Assembly: GCA_041163745.1 (NCBI GenBank)
Contig: JBEAQU010000032.1
Location: 5,355 to 69,354 of the forward strand
DNA from: UBA6168 sp041163745
GTDB taxonomy: Bacteria; Bacteroidota; Bacteroidia; Chitinophagales; Saprospiraceae
Direction of reading: 5' to 3'
DNA: 64,000 bases
Below are positions 16,977 through 26,145 of this stretch, in pieces; position 1 is the first letter of the stretch, and the number at the start of each line of letters is the position of its first letter. The notes beneath the pieces were generated by a model. The model saw only the letters and a program-made list of their open reading frames with translations. It ran no database searches and was not told the origin of the DNA. The position numbers were made by a program, and so were the translations under genes.

Positions 16977-18581
16977 ATGACAAGAACGACTTTATTGACG
17001 ACCGCGGCCATGGCAGCGCTCAGCGCCTGTTTGTCCTGCGGAGGAGAAGGCGACCCGACCGGGCCGGGTGCCGGCCGCGACACCCCATACCGGGAACAAC
17101 ATCGGCCGCAGTTCCATTTCTCTCCGCCGGCCAAATGGACCAACGACCCCAACGGCATGTTTTACTACGAAGGGGAATATCACCTATTCTACCAGCATTA
17201 TCCGGAGGAAAGCGTGTGGGGCCCGATGCATTGGGGGCACGCCGTCAGCCGGGACCTGGTCCATTGGGAGAATCTGCCCATCGCCTTGTATCCGGATTCG
17301 CTGGGCTACATCTTTTCCGGATCGGCTGTGGTGGATTGGAACAACACCAGCGGATTCGGCGCGGAGGAGCAGGTGCCCATCGTCGCCATGTACACCTACC
17401 ACGACGATGCCGCGGCCAAGGCAGGCAGCACAGGTTTCCAATCGCAGGCCCTGGCATACAGCCTGGACAAGGGACGTACCTGGACAAAGTACGAGGGCAA
17501 TCCCGTTCTGCCCAACCCGGGAGGAGTCCGCGACATCCGGGACCCCAAGGTGATATGGGACGAAGCCAGGAGACAATGGGTGGCAGCCCTGGCAGTAGGA
17601 GACCACGCCGCCTTCTACGGGTCTCCCGACCTGAAGCGGTGGCGCCTGCTCAGCGAATTCGGCAGTGACCTGGGTGCGCATGGCGGTGTGTGGGAATGTC
17701 CGGACCTGTTCCCAATGCGGGTCGAAGCTACGGGGGAAACGAAATGGGTGCTGATAATCAACATCAATCCGGGTCATCCGAACGGAGGCTCCGGCACCCA
17801 GTACTTCGTCGGCAATTTCGATGGCCGGGAGTTCCGTCCCGACCCGGATTTCATGCCGTGGGTTGCGGATGGCAAAGCGGTCTGGCTGGACTACGGCAAG
17901 GACAACTATGCCGGGGTCACCTGGTCGGACGTACCGGCGGGCCGGCGCATCCTGCTCGGCTGGATGAGCAATTGGGAATACGCCAACCAGGTGCCCACCG
18001 AGGGCTGGCGCAATGCCATGACGATACCCCGCGAGCTGACCCTCCGCCGGACTCCGCAGGGATACCGGCTTCATTCCGTCCCGGTGGCGGAGCTGTCTGC
18101 CCTGGCCTTGTCCACCCATGCCATACCGCGCCCCGATTCCCTGACGGGTGGTATTCCGGTCGTAACCTCGGAAGGCCCGGTGCTGCTGGACATCACGCAT
18201 ACCTGGAACCTTGGGGCTGACCGGCAGGGTATAGTCGGGCTGGAACTTAGCAATCCGGCCGGAGAGCGGTACCGGATGGGCTACGACCTGGCAAGAAACC
18301 AGTTCTTCAGCGACCGGACCCAAGCGGGGGACAGTGGTTTTTCGGCCAGCTTCGCTCCGGTGGCGAGCCTTGCCCCCCGCAGCAGGACAGACAGCATCCT
18401 GACCATGCGGATCCTTGTCGATGCAGCCAGTGCGGAGTTGTTCGCCGACGAAGGGTCCGTCAGCATGACGGAGATTTTCTTCCCCCGCACCCCTTTCACC
18501 GCCGCCCGGCTCTTTGCGGAAGGGGCGTCGGACGTTCGCCTGCGGGAAGCCAACTACCGGCCGCTGGCATCGATTTGGTGA
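16977..18581 (+). CDS. Glycoside hydrolase family 32 lipoprotein (levanase/fructan beta-fructosidase type)
   Basis: Hydrolyses beta-fructosidic bonds in fructans or sucrose, at the cell surface or in the periplasm. 534 residues with a lipoprotein signal (ALSACLSCGGEG). All three GH32 catalytic motifs are present: nucleophile Asp57 in WTNDPNG, transition-state stabiliser Asp189 in RDPK, and acid/base Glu240 in ECPD. The five-bladed propeller region runs to about residue 360, followed by the C-terminal beta-sandwich. The frame stays open for 810 bp upstream, but those codons lie opposite the DUF4249 gene and lack a signal peptide, so the ATG at 16977 is chosen. The sugar transporter and fructokinase downstream support a fructose-releasing role. 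Confidence 0.94.
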   Translation: MTRTTLLTTAAMAALSACLSCGGEGDPTGPGAGRDTPYREQHRPQFHFSPPAKWTNDPNGMFYYEGEYHLFYQHYPEESVWGPMHWGHAVSRDLVHWENLPIALYPDSLGYIFSGSAVVDWNNTSGFGAEEQVPIVAMYTYHDDAAAKAGSTGFQSQALAYSLDKGRTWTKYEGNPVLPNPGGVRDIRDPKVIWDEARRQWVAALAVGDHAAFYGSPDLKRWRLLSEFGSDLGAHGGVWECPDLFPMRVEATGETKWVLIININPGHPNGGSGTQYFVGNFDGREFRPDPDFMPWVADGKAVWLDYGKDNYAGVTWSDVPAGRRILLGWMSNWEYANQVPTEGWRNAMTIPRELTLRRTPQGYRLHSVPVAELSALALSTHAIPRPDSLTGGIPVVTSEGPVLLDITHTWNLGADRQGIVGLELSNPAGERYRMGYDLARNQFFSDRTQAGDSGFSASFAPVASLAPRSRTDSILTMRILVDAASAELFADEGSVSMTEIFFPRTPFTAARLFAEGASDVRLREANYRPLASIW

Positions 18582-18806
18582 ATGCGGAGGCCTGTCTCCG
18601 GCGGCGGGCGGAAAATTCCGCCGGGCAGGTCCGCGGCGGACGGGGAGCACCCGGACTGTTCCCGGCACACCGGTCTGGCAGTGGGTACCGGTCCGGTCTG
18701 GCAGCACCAAGCCCTCGCCCCCCTTGTCAGTAGTGGTGCCGGCCAATGCATCGGGACGGAAAGCACCCGGAAATTTCTTATCTTGGGGGAAAGAAACGAA
18801 AGGCAA

Positions 18807-20981
18807 ATGAAACGGATACTGCTTACCATCCCGTTGGTCAGTGTTGGTTGGGCGATGATGTCGCAAGCCACCGTCGCCCGGATTTGGAACGAGGCCCTGC
18901 TGCAAGCCATACGGGAGGATTTCGCCCGACCCACCGTGCATGCCCGAAACCTGTTCCACTGCAGCATTGTCATGTACGATGCCTGGGTCGTTTACGGCGG
19001 AAGGGGAGACACCTATCTGTTGGGAAAAAATCTGCATGGCTTCGATTGTCCGTTCACCGGAACGATGCCGGCGGAAGATCTCGAGGCTGCCCGGGCGGAG
19101 GCCATCAGCCATGCGGCCTACCGGCTGTTGTCGCATCGGTTCCGAAATTCCCCGAACCAGCATATCACCTTGTCCCGGTTCGACGTACTGATGGATTCCC
19201 TGGAATACGACCGTCACAACACGTCGACGGATTACCGGGCGGGGCCGGCTGAGCTGGGCAACTACCTGGCCGACCGGATGATATCCTACGGCCTGCAGGA
19301 CGGGTCCAATGAGGAAGACGGATATCAGAACCGGCATTATCAGCCGGTGAACCCGCCGCTGATCGTCGAAAACAGCGGCAATGCGGCACTGACCGACATC
19401 AACCGTTGGCAGCCATTGTCCTTGCGGCAGCTCATCGACCAATCCGGCAACCCGATCGCCGGCAACGTCCAGCAGTTCCTGAGTCCGGAATGGGGGGCCG
19501 TCCGTCCGTTCGCCTTACGACCCGAAGACCGTGTCCTGTACCGGCGTGACAGCTTCGACTATCCCGTATACTTCGACCCGGGTCCGCCCCCGCAACTGGA
19601 CACCCTCCAGGGCGGTGGGACATCCGACCATTTCCGGTGGGGGCATCTGCTCGTTTCGGCCTGGGGGAGTCATCTCGACCCTTCGGACGGCATTTGGTGG
19701 GACATATCGCCGGGTGCCGTCGGCAACCGGACGGAAGAGCCCACCCAGTGGAGCGAGTACCCATCCTTTTACGACCTGGCGGAAGGAGGCGACGACAGCC
19801 CGGGGCATCCGATCAATCCGTATACCGGCCAACCCTATGCGCCGCAGATAGTCCCGCGCGGTGATTATACGCGCGTATTGGCGGAATTTTGGGCGGACGG
19901 TCCGCATTCCGAAACACCACCGGGACATTGGTTCAGCATCCTGAACCAGGTGAGCGACCATCCGGCCCTGTCGAAACGAATCGGGGGGGAAGGGCCGGTC
20001 TGTGCGGACCTGGAATGGGACGTGAAGGCTTATTTCGCATTGGGTGGCGCCCTGCACGATGTGGCGGTCTGCATTTGGGGAATCAAGGGATGGTACGACA
20101 GTTCCAGACCGATCACCGCCTTGCGCGGCATGGCGGAGGCGGGACAAAGCCAAGACCCGACCCGACCGGGCTATCATCCGGGGGGCTTGCCGCTGGTCCC
20201 CGGCCTGTCCGCCCTGATTGAGCCGGGAGATTCCCTGGCGGGGCCGGACGGCCGGCATGTCGGGGAGGTGAAGTTGTATACCTGGCGCGGCACGAAGGCC
20301 ATCGGCGACCCGTCGACCGACCGGGCCGGAGTGGGCTGGATTCGGGCCGGGGATTGGTTGTCCTACCAAAGGCCGACCTTCGTCTCACCCCCTTTCGCCG
20401 GATACCTGTCGGGGCATTCCGCATACAGCCGGGCGGCGGCGGAGGTATTGACCGCCTTGACGGGTGACCCGTATTTTCCAGGCGGGATCGGTGAGTTCCC
20501 ATGCCGGAAGAACGAGTTCCTTGTCTTCGAGGAGGGTCCGGGCACGGACATCATCCTGCAGTGGGCCACCTACCGGGATGCGGCGGACCAATGCAGCCTG
20601 TCGCGGATATGGGGCGGCATCCATCCGCCGTTCGACGACATACCGGCTCGCCGGATTGGAAAGGTCATCGGAAACAAGGCCTACCAATATGCGGAGACCT
20701 TTTTCACCAGGCAGCGGATTGTTCCGGTATTCGAGGATCATGACCTGTTTCCCAATCCGAGCGCCGGCACGGTACAGGTCAGTCTTTGGCAGGAAGGGCC
20801 GGTGGACCTGCGGTTGTACGCCACGGACGGAAGGCTGGTGCTGGATCGGGAATTGGTCGTCCGGGCGGGTTCCGTCTTCCTGGACATATCGGGCTTGGTC
20901 GCCGGCACCTATTTCCTGCAGGTCGTGGGCGGGGCGAATCCGGGGGGTTGGACCGGCAGGCTGGTCATCGTACCGAAATAA
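18807..20981 (+). CDS. Secreted vanadium-haloperoxidase/PAP2-like protein with T9SS sorting domain
   Basis: 724 residues with a signal peptide (MKRILLTIPLVSVGWAMMSQA). The phosphate/vanadate pocket of the PAP2/vanadium haloperoxidase superfamily is complete: KX6RP at residues 427-435 (KGWYDSSRP), SGH near 535-537 (GYLSGHSAY) and SRX5H at 599-606 (SRIWGGIH). Whether the cofactor is vanadate (haloperoxidase) or the protein is an acid phosphatase cannot be decided from these motifs. The C-terminal 80 residues form a type A T9SS domain (DHDLFPNPSAGTVQVSL, then GTYFLQV), so it is exported. The gene follows GH32 by 225 bp and precedes the MFS gene by 57 bp, an odd place for such an enzyme in a sugar locus. 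Confidence 0.87.
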   Translation: MKRILLTIPLVSVGWAMMSQATVARIWNEALLQAIREDFARPTVHARNLFHCSIVMYDAWVVYGGRGDTYLLGKNLHGFDCPFTGTMPAEDLEAARAEAISHAAYRLLSHRFRNSPNQHITLSRFDVLMDSLEYDRHNTSTDYRAGPAELGNYLADRMISYGLQDGSNEEDGYQNRHYQPVNPPLIVENSGNAALTDINRWQPLSLRQLIDQSGNPIAGNVQQFLSPEWGAVRPFALRPEDRVLYRRDSFDYPVYFDPGPPPQLDTLQGGGTSDHFRWGHLLVSAWGSHLDPSDGIWWDISPGAVGNRTEEPTQWSEYPSFYDLAEGGDDSPGHPINPYTGQPYAPQIVPRGDYTRVLAEFWADGPHSETPPGHWFSILNQVSDHPALSKRIGGEGPVCADLEWDVKAYFALGGALHDVAVCIWGIKGWYDSSRPITALRGMAEAGQSQDPTRPGYHPGGLPLVPGLSALIEPGDSLAGPDGRHVGEVKLYTWRGTKAIGDPSTDRAGVGWIRAGDWLSYQRPTFVSPPFAGYLSGHSAYSRAAAEVLTALTGDPYFPGGIGEFPCRKNEFLVFEEGPGTDIILQWATYRDAADQCSLSRIWGGIHPPFDDIPARRIGKVIGNKAYQYAETFFTRQRIVPVFEDHDLFPNPSAGTVQVSLWQEGPVDLRLYATDGRLVLDRELVVRAGSVFLDISGLVAGTYFLQVVGGANPGGWTGRLVIVPK

Positions 20982-21014
20982 ACGCCGGGAGGACAAAATA
21001 CCGGACCGGCAACT

Positions 21015-21022
21015 TACATTTG
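21015..21022 (+). promoter_or_regulatory. Candidate promoter -7 element of the MFS gene
   Basis: TACATTTG matches TAnnTTTG exactly, 17 bp before the MFS start codon. No clear TTTG is seen at -33, so strength is uncertain. It suggests the transporter and fructokinase can be transcribed separately from the GH32 gene. Confidence 0.5.
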
Positions 21023-21038
21023 TCAAAACAACCGAAAC

Positions 21039-22376
21039 ATGCGACAGCACAAAGTTCTGTACTGGTCCGTCACGGTAGCCCTGGCCGGCTTCCTGTTCGG
21101 ATTCGACACCATTGTCATATCCGGAGCGGACCAAGCCCTGCAGGCGCTTTGGCCGAAAGGAGAACTGTACCATGGTTTCGTCATCATGGCCTCGGCCCTG
21201 TGGGGGACGGTCATCGGCGCGATGTTCGGCAACTTTCCTACGGAGCGGATCGGCCGCAAGCGCACCCTGTTCTGGATTGGCATCCTGTATTTCGTTTCCG
21301 CGGTCGGCTCCGCCCTGGCGGAAGACCCGAATGTCTTCGCGTTGTTCCGCTTCATCGGCGGACTGGGCGTGGGTGCCTCCACGATCGCGGCGCCGGCCTT
21401 CATTTCGGAGATAGCCCCTGCCCGGGACCGGGGACGCTTGGTGATGTTCTACCAATCGTCCCTGGTCACCGGCATCCTGGTGGCATTCCTGTCGAACTAC
21501 CTGTTGAGTGCGGCTATCGAGCACGAGGCCTGGCGCTGGATGTTGGGCGTGGAGGGCATACCGGCCTTAGCGTACACGCTGTTGGTGACGAACGTTCCGG
21601 AGAGCCCACGGTGGTTGTTGGTCCGTCGGAACGACCGGGCTGCGGCGGCCCGCATCCTGTCGCAGGTGGATGCGTCGGCGGACGTGGAAGCCGAGATGGA
21701 CCGCATCCTGGCGGACCGGCCGGCGGGTCCGCGGCGGGAGACCATCTTCGCCCCTGCCTACAGGTTCCCGTTGGTACTGGCCTTTCTGGTCGCGTTCTTC
21801 AACCAATTCTCCGGCATAAACGCCTTTCTGTATTATGCGCCGAGGATATTCCAGGAAGCCGGTCTGGCGGAGAGTGCCGCCTTGCTCAGCAGCGCCGGCA
21901 TCGGCATCACCAACCTGGTCTTCACCTTGACCGGTCTGCTGCTGATAGACCGGGTGGGGCGGCGGCAGCTCATGTATGTCGGATCTGTGGGATACATCGT
22001 GTCCCTCGCCTTGGTGGCCATGGCATTCCGATACAGTTGGCAGGGGATGGCGGTTCCGCTTTTCCTGTTCATCTTCATCGCCTCCCACGCCATCGGACAG
22101 GGCTCCATCATCTGGGTATTCATTTCGGAAATTTTCCCCAACCATCTGCGGGCCGACGGGCAGGCCTTCGGCAGTTCGGTGCATTGGGTGTTGGCGGCCA
22201 TCATCCCGGCCTCCATCCCGTATCTGTTCAAAATGGTCGGACCGGCGCCTGTGTTCGCATTCTTTTCCCTGATGATGGTCCTGCAGCTGCTGTTCACCTG
22301 GCGGATGATGCCGGAGACAAAAGGCCGGTCCCTGGAGGAATTGGAACAGCTGTTGGTACGGGACAGGAGAGCCTGA
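21039..22376 (+). CDS. Sugar-porter MFS transporter
   Basis: 445-residue inner-membrane transporter with 12 hydrophobic segments. Sugar-porter signatures are clear: GFLFGFDTIVISGA in helix 1, ERIGRKRT in loop 2-3, RFIGGLGVGASTIAAP with SEIAPARDRGRL, VPESPRWLL after helix 6, QFSGINAFLYYAPRIF in helix 7, DRVGRRQL in loop 8-9 and the terminal PETKGRSLEELE. Substrate specificity is not readable from sequence, but position between a fructan hydrolase and a fructokinase makes fructose the best guess. It lies 120 bp upstream of the kinase, same strand. Confidence 0.93.
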   Translation: MRQHKVLYWSVTVALAGFLFGFDTIVISGADQALQALWPKGELYHGFVIMASALWGTVIGAMFGNFPTERIGRKRTLFWIGILYFVSAVGSALAEDPNVFALFRFIGGLGVGASTIAAPAFISEIAPARDRGRLVMFYQSSLVTGILVAFLSNYLLSAAIEHEAWRWMLGVEGIPALAYTLLVTNVPESPRWLLVRRNDRAAAARILSQVDASADVEAEMDRILADRPAGPRRETIFAPAYRFPLVLAFLVAFFNQFSGINAFLYYAPRIFQEAGLAESAALLSSAGIGITNLVFTLTGLLLIDRVGRRQLMYVGSVGYIVSLALVAMAFRYSWQGMAVPLFLFIFIASHAIGQGSIIWVFISEIFPNHLRADGQAFGSSVHWVLAAIIPASIPYLFKMVGPAPVFAFFSLMMVLQLLFTWRMMPETKGRSLEELEQLLVRDRRA

Positions 22377-22495
22377 GGGGTGGCAGGGAAGGCGGTGGAC
22401 CGAACGAATCGCAAGCGGCACCGGGTGAACTACCCCAGAAAAACGGGCGAAGACAGGGTACGGACAGCCTGTGGCCCATCGAAAGCGAATACAAT

Positions 22496-23398
22496 ATGTC
22501 AGAGACAACATCCATAAAGGTCATTTGCTACGGGGAAGTGCTTTGGGACCACCTGCCCTCCGGCAGGATCGTCGGCGGAGCCCCCTTGAATGTGGCGGTT
22601 CACGCCACCCAGTTGGGCTTGCCGGCCGGAATCATCAGTCGTATCGGGGAAGACGAGGCCGGGCAGGCCCTGCTGGCGTTTCTGGCGGGAAAGGGATTGC
22701 CGACAGATTGGATGCAACGAGATCCTGCATGGCCGACCGGAGCTGTTCATGTCCGGTTGGATGAGGAGGGTTCGCCCCGGTATGAGATTGTCGAACCATC
22801 GGCCTGGGACCATCTCGTGGCGGATGCGGATGCGGCACTTGCGGTGCGGCAGGTTGGCGTCCTGGTCTACGGCAGTCTGGCATGCCGGCGCGAGCAGAGC
22901 CTCACCGCCCTGCTGACCCTGCTCCCTTTGGCCGACCGACGTGTGTTCGACGTCAACCTTCGTCCTCCGTTCTATTCGCGGGAGTTGCTCGACACGCTGT
23001 TGTCGCTGGCTACCCTGGTGAAAATGAACGGGGAGGAACTGGACATCATAGCCGGCTGGCATGGTCTTACCGGTACGGCCTCCGAAAAGATGGCATACCT
23101 GTGCGACCGCTACAGCCTGTCCGGCATGCTGCTAACCCAGGGCGCGGAGGGTGCTTCCTACCTGGATGCAAGCGGCCTGTACCGGCATCCGGGCATCCCG
23201 GTCCGTGTATCGGACACCATCGGCAGCGGGGACGCCTTCCTCGCCGCGTTCCTGTCCCGACACCTCAAGGGATCCCCGCCGACGGAATCCCTGCGTTTCG
23301 CCTGTGCGACCGGTGCCCTCGTGGCCTCCCGTCCCGGGGGAACGCCCGACATTTCCGACCAAGCCGTTCAGGCCCTGCTGGCCGGGGGCGGTCTTTGA
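22496..23398 (+). CDS. PfkB-family carbohydrate kinase, probable fructokinase
   Basis: Phosphorylates fructose after uptake. 300 residues with the ribokinase-fold signatures: YGEVLWDHLP at the N-terminus, the GGAPLNVAVHA substrate-binding loop, FDVNLRPPFY, and the C-terminal DTIGSGDAFLAAFL with the catalytic Asp and anion hole. GGAPxNVA is more typical of fructokinases than of ribokinases. The frame extends far upstream over the MFS gene, but the ATG at 22496 directly precedes the conserved N-terminus. Product flow would be GH32, then the MFS transporter, then this kinase, feeding glycolysis. Confidence 0.9.
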   Translation: MSETTSIKVICYGEVLWDHLPSGRIVGGAPLNVAVHATQLGLPAGIISRIGEDEAGQALLAFLAGKGLPTDWMQRDPAWPTGAVHVRLDEEGSPRYEIVEPSAWDHLVADADAALAVRQVGVLVYGSLACRREQSLTALLTLLPLADRRVFDVNLRPPFYSRELLDTLLSLATLVKMNGEELDIIAGWHGLTGTASEKMAYLCDRYSLSGMLLTQGAEGASYLDASGLYRHPGIPVRVSDTIGSGDAFLAAFLSRHLKGSPPTESLRFACATGALVASRPGGTPDISDQAVQALLAGGGL

Positions 23399-23516
23399 TC
23401 CGCCGAGCGGAAGCAGCGTCATGGCAAAGCAATATCGGAAGCGCTACCCCACCCTGCCGGAGATTGGATAACTTGCAAAGACATCGCAGGCAGTTTCCTG
23501 TGCCAACATTCCCAAC

Positions 23517-24200
23517 ATGCAAATAACCTATTACGGACATTCCTGTTTCCTGATCGAGACCAAAGGCCATCGGTTGTTGTTCGACCCCTTCATCAGCGGC
23601 AATCCGAAAGCCGCGGACCTGGACAGCCGGACCATCTCGGCGGATTACCTCCTCCTGACCCACGGTCATGGCGACCATGTGGGGGATGCGGAGGAAATCG
23701 GCAGGCGGTGCGATGCGCAGGTCATCTCCAACTTCGAGATTGTCAGCTGGTTCGAACGAAAAGGATTGAAAGGGCACCCCATGAATCACGGGGGCAAATG
23801 GAATTTCCCCTTCGGAACCGTGAAATTTGTACATGCCACCCACTCCAGCGTGATGCCCGACGGAACCTACGGCGGCAACCCCGGTGGCTTTGTCATCTGG
23901 AACGAAGAAGCCTGCCTGTATGTGGCCGGCGATACGGACCTGACCATGGACATGCAGCTGATTCCGCTCACCTGTCCGCCCCTGGATGCAGCCATTCTGC
24001 CGGTCGGTGACAATTTCACGATGGGATTCCAGGAAGCCCTGTTGGCGGCTGAGTTCGTCCGGTGTGACACTGTGATTGGATGCCACTTCGACACCTTTCC
24101 CTACATTGTCATTCCACGGCAAGAGGCGGAGGAGGCTTTCCGCTCAAAAAACAAGCGTTTGATCCTTCCGGTCATCGGCCGGACGGTAACTTTCCGATAG
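23517..24200 (+). CDS. Metal-dependent hydrolase, UPF0173 (MBL fold)
   Basis: A 227-residue metallo-beta-lactamase-fold protein of the UPF0173/UlaG-like group. It opens with MQITYYGHSCFLIETKGHR, a pattern typical of the group, and has the metal-binding THGHGDH (about residues 48-54), HATHSSVMPDG and YVAGDTDLTMDMQ, and a terminal GCHFDTFPYI. Physiological substrate is unknown. It stands 118 bp after the fructokinase and 201 bp before parA, on the same strand as both. Confidence 0.9.
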   Translation: MQITYYGHSCFLIETKGHRLLFDPFISGNPKAADLDSRTISADYLLLTHGHGDHVGDAEEIGRRCDAQVISNFEIVSWFERKGLKGHPMNHGGKWNFPFGTVKFVHATHSSVMPDGTYGGNPGGFVIWNEEACLYVAGDTDLTMDMQLIPLTCPPLDAAILPVGDNFTMGFQEALLAAEFVRCDTVIGCHFDTFPYIVIPRQEAEEAFRSKNKRLILPVIGRTVTFR

Positions 24201-24401
24201 ACGGGACTTCGGGGAGGATCCACCGAACGCCGGCCGTGTATTCCTTCCTCGCAATAGTTAGCGAACGCGCCTTCCGAATTCCCGATATTCTACCGACATT
24301 TGCACAGCAAATCCGGTCGGGATGGCCGACAACGGGAGGGAGAAACACGGGACGACCTAGCATAAGGAAAGGATTTGATCATCAAATTCACACAACAGAC
24401 C

Positions 24402-25196
24402 ATGGGGAAAATCATAGCCATAGCCAACCAAAAAGGTGGAGTCGGCAAGACGACCACCGCGATCAACCTCGCCGCCTGCCTGGCCATCCTTGAGAAAAGG
24501 GTGTTGCTGGTCGATGCCGATCCACAAGCCAATTCCTCCTCCGGCGTGGGTGTATTTCCGGATCATGTCTCCTACAGTCTGTACGACTGCCTGGTGAACG
24601 ATACGGATACGACGGAAGCCATCATCGAGACCGACACCCCGAATCTGTACCTGTTGCCCTCCAGCATCGACCTGGTGGGCGCTGAGCTGGAGCTCGTCAC
24701 CCGACCGCAGCGGGAATTTGTCATGAAGAACATCCTCTCGACCGTTCGGGACTCCTTCGACTTCATCTTCATCGACTGTCTGCCCTCGCTGGGAATCATC
24801 ACCCTGAACGCACTGGCTGCCGCGGACACCGTGTTGGTGCCTGTCCAATGCGAGTATTTTTCATTGGAGGGACTGGGAAAACTACAGAACACCATCAATC
24901 TGGTCAAGCAGAATTTCAACCCCGGGCTGGATATGGAGGGCATCGTACTGTCCATGTACGACGGCCGGTTGAGGTTGGCCAACGTGGTGGTCAGCGAAGT
25001 TCGGAGCTTCTACCGGGACAAGGTGTTCGACACCATCGTGCACCGCAATTCCAAAATCAGCGAAGCGCCCAATATGCACTTGCCGGTCGTGATGTACGAT
25101 GCGGCCAGCCGGGGAACGATCAATTTCCTGAACCTGGCCAAGGAGTTCCTGGCCAGAAATACCGCGACCAATCAAATCTCAACAACAGCGGGTTGA
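24402..25196 (+). CDS. parA: ParA/Soj chromosome-partitioning ATPase
   Basis: Deviant Walker-type ATPase that moves ParB-bound origins. 264 residues: the P-loop KGGVGKTTTAINLA lies at about residues 10-23, with the signature lysine of ParA/MinD proteins. Next come LLVDADPQANSSSGVG and FIFIDCLPSLGIITLNAL, and then PVQCEYFSLEGL. A TTG at 24375 could extend the frame by nine codons, but the ATG at 24402 places the P-loop normally. parB follows after 2 bp, so the pair is cotranscribed. Confidence 0.96.
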   Translation: MGKIIAIANQKGGVGKTTTAINLAACLAILEKRVLLVDADPQANSSSGVGVFPDHVSYSLYDCLVNDTDTTEAIIETDTPNLYLLPSSIDLVGAELELVTRPQREFVMKNILSTVRDSFDFIFIDCLPSLGIITLNALAAADTVLVPVQCEYFSLEGLGKLQNTINLVKQNFNPGLDMEGIVLSMYDGRLRLANVVVSEVRSFYRDKVFDTIVHRNSKISEAPNMHLPVVMYDAASRGTINFLNLAKEFLARNTATNQISTTAG

Positions 25197-25198
25197 AA

Positions 25199-26098
25199 AT
25201 GGCCAAACTGACGAACAAACGCGAACTCGGGCTGGGTGTGCGCGCCCTGCTTTCCAACATAGAGACACAGACAAAGGACCAACAGCGGGAAGTCGTAAGA
25301 GAGCTTACCCACACGGTGGCAATGATTCCCTTATCAGAAATCGAGGTCAACCCTTTCCAGCCGCGGAAGGATTTCGACCCGGAAGCGTTGAAGGACCTGT
25401 CTGATTCCCTCCGTGTACACGGCCTGATCCAGCCCATCACGGTCCGCCGCCTGACGGATCGCCAATATCAACTCATCTCCGGAGAGCGACGATTCCGTGC
25501 CTCCGGCATGGCGGGGCTGAAGGAAGTGCCTGCCTACATCCGCCTGGCGAACGACCAGGAGATGATTGAAATGGCATTGGTGGAGAACATCCAGCGGGCG
25601 GATCTCAATGCCATTGAGATTGCCATTACCTACCAGCGACTGCTCGATGAATGTTCCTTGACACATGAGCGTCTCTCGGACCGGGTCGGAAAAGCCCGGG
25701 AGACCGTCACCAACTACCTCCGGCTGCTAAAGTTGCCGGTGGAAATACAACAGGGATTGAAGCAGGGATTGATTTCCATGGGCCATGCCCGGGCGATCAT
25801 CGGTCTGGAGGATTTTCTACTGCAGACGAGGGTATACAAGGAGGTGACGGACAAGGGATTGTCGGTACGGGCAACGGAGGGCTTGGTCAGGAGTTACCGG
25901 GGGGCGGACCCTGCCCGGAAACAAGCGACGGCAGCACCAAGGCTGGCTCCCGATTACCAGCAGGTCGAGGATACCTTGAAGCAATATTTCGATACCAAAG
26001 TCCAACTGAAGGTAAAACCCAACGGAAGCGGATTGATAGCCATCCCGTTCGGATCTTCTGACGACCTAAACCGGTTACTCGACCTTTTGGAGGAATGA
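25199..26098 (+). CDS. parB: ParB/Spo0J chromosome-partitioning protein
   Basis: CTP-dependent DNA-clamp protein that loads at parS sites. 299 residues. The N-terminal LGLGVRALLS is where ParA-interacting residues are usually found. The ParB/sulfiredoxin-like CTPase domain contains NPFQPRKDF, SGERRFRAS and the ENIQRADLNAIE motif. A helix-turn-helix region follows (LSDRVGKARETVTNYLRLL) and then GHARAIIGLED and a C-terminal dimerisation tail. No parS-like 16-bp palindrome was noticed near the gene. Its stop codon overlaps the first possible start of the next gene in an ATGA. Confidence 0.96.
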   Translation: MAKLTNKRELGLGVRALLSNIETQTKDQQREVVRELTHTVAMIPLSEIEVNPFQPRKDFDPEALKDLSDSLRVHGLIQPITVRRLTDRQYQLISGERRFRASGMAGLKEVPAYIRLANDQEMIEMALVENIQRADLNAIEIAITYQRLLDECSLTHERLSDRVGKARETVTNYLRLLKLPVEIQQGLKQGLISMGHARAIIGLEDFLLQTRVYKEVTDKGLSVRATEGLVRSYRGADPARKQATAAPRLAPDYQQVEDTLKQYFDTKVQLKVKPNGSGLIAIPFGSSDDLNRLLDLLEE

Positions 26099-26145
26099 CC
26101 GCCGACCTTCATCGGTGCCCGGTCGACCTCAGCCATCGTTCCGAT

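Noticed and set aside
17184..19442. 752-codon minus-strand open frame opposite GH32 and the haloperoxidase-like gene
   Set aside because: Shadow of two well-supported plus-strand genes with complete catalytic motifs.
24402..26098. parS sites near parAB
   Set aside because: No parS-like 16-bp palindrome was recognised within or beside the two genes by eye; a genome search would be needed.
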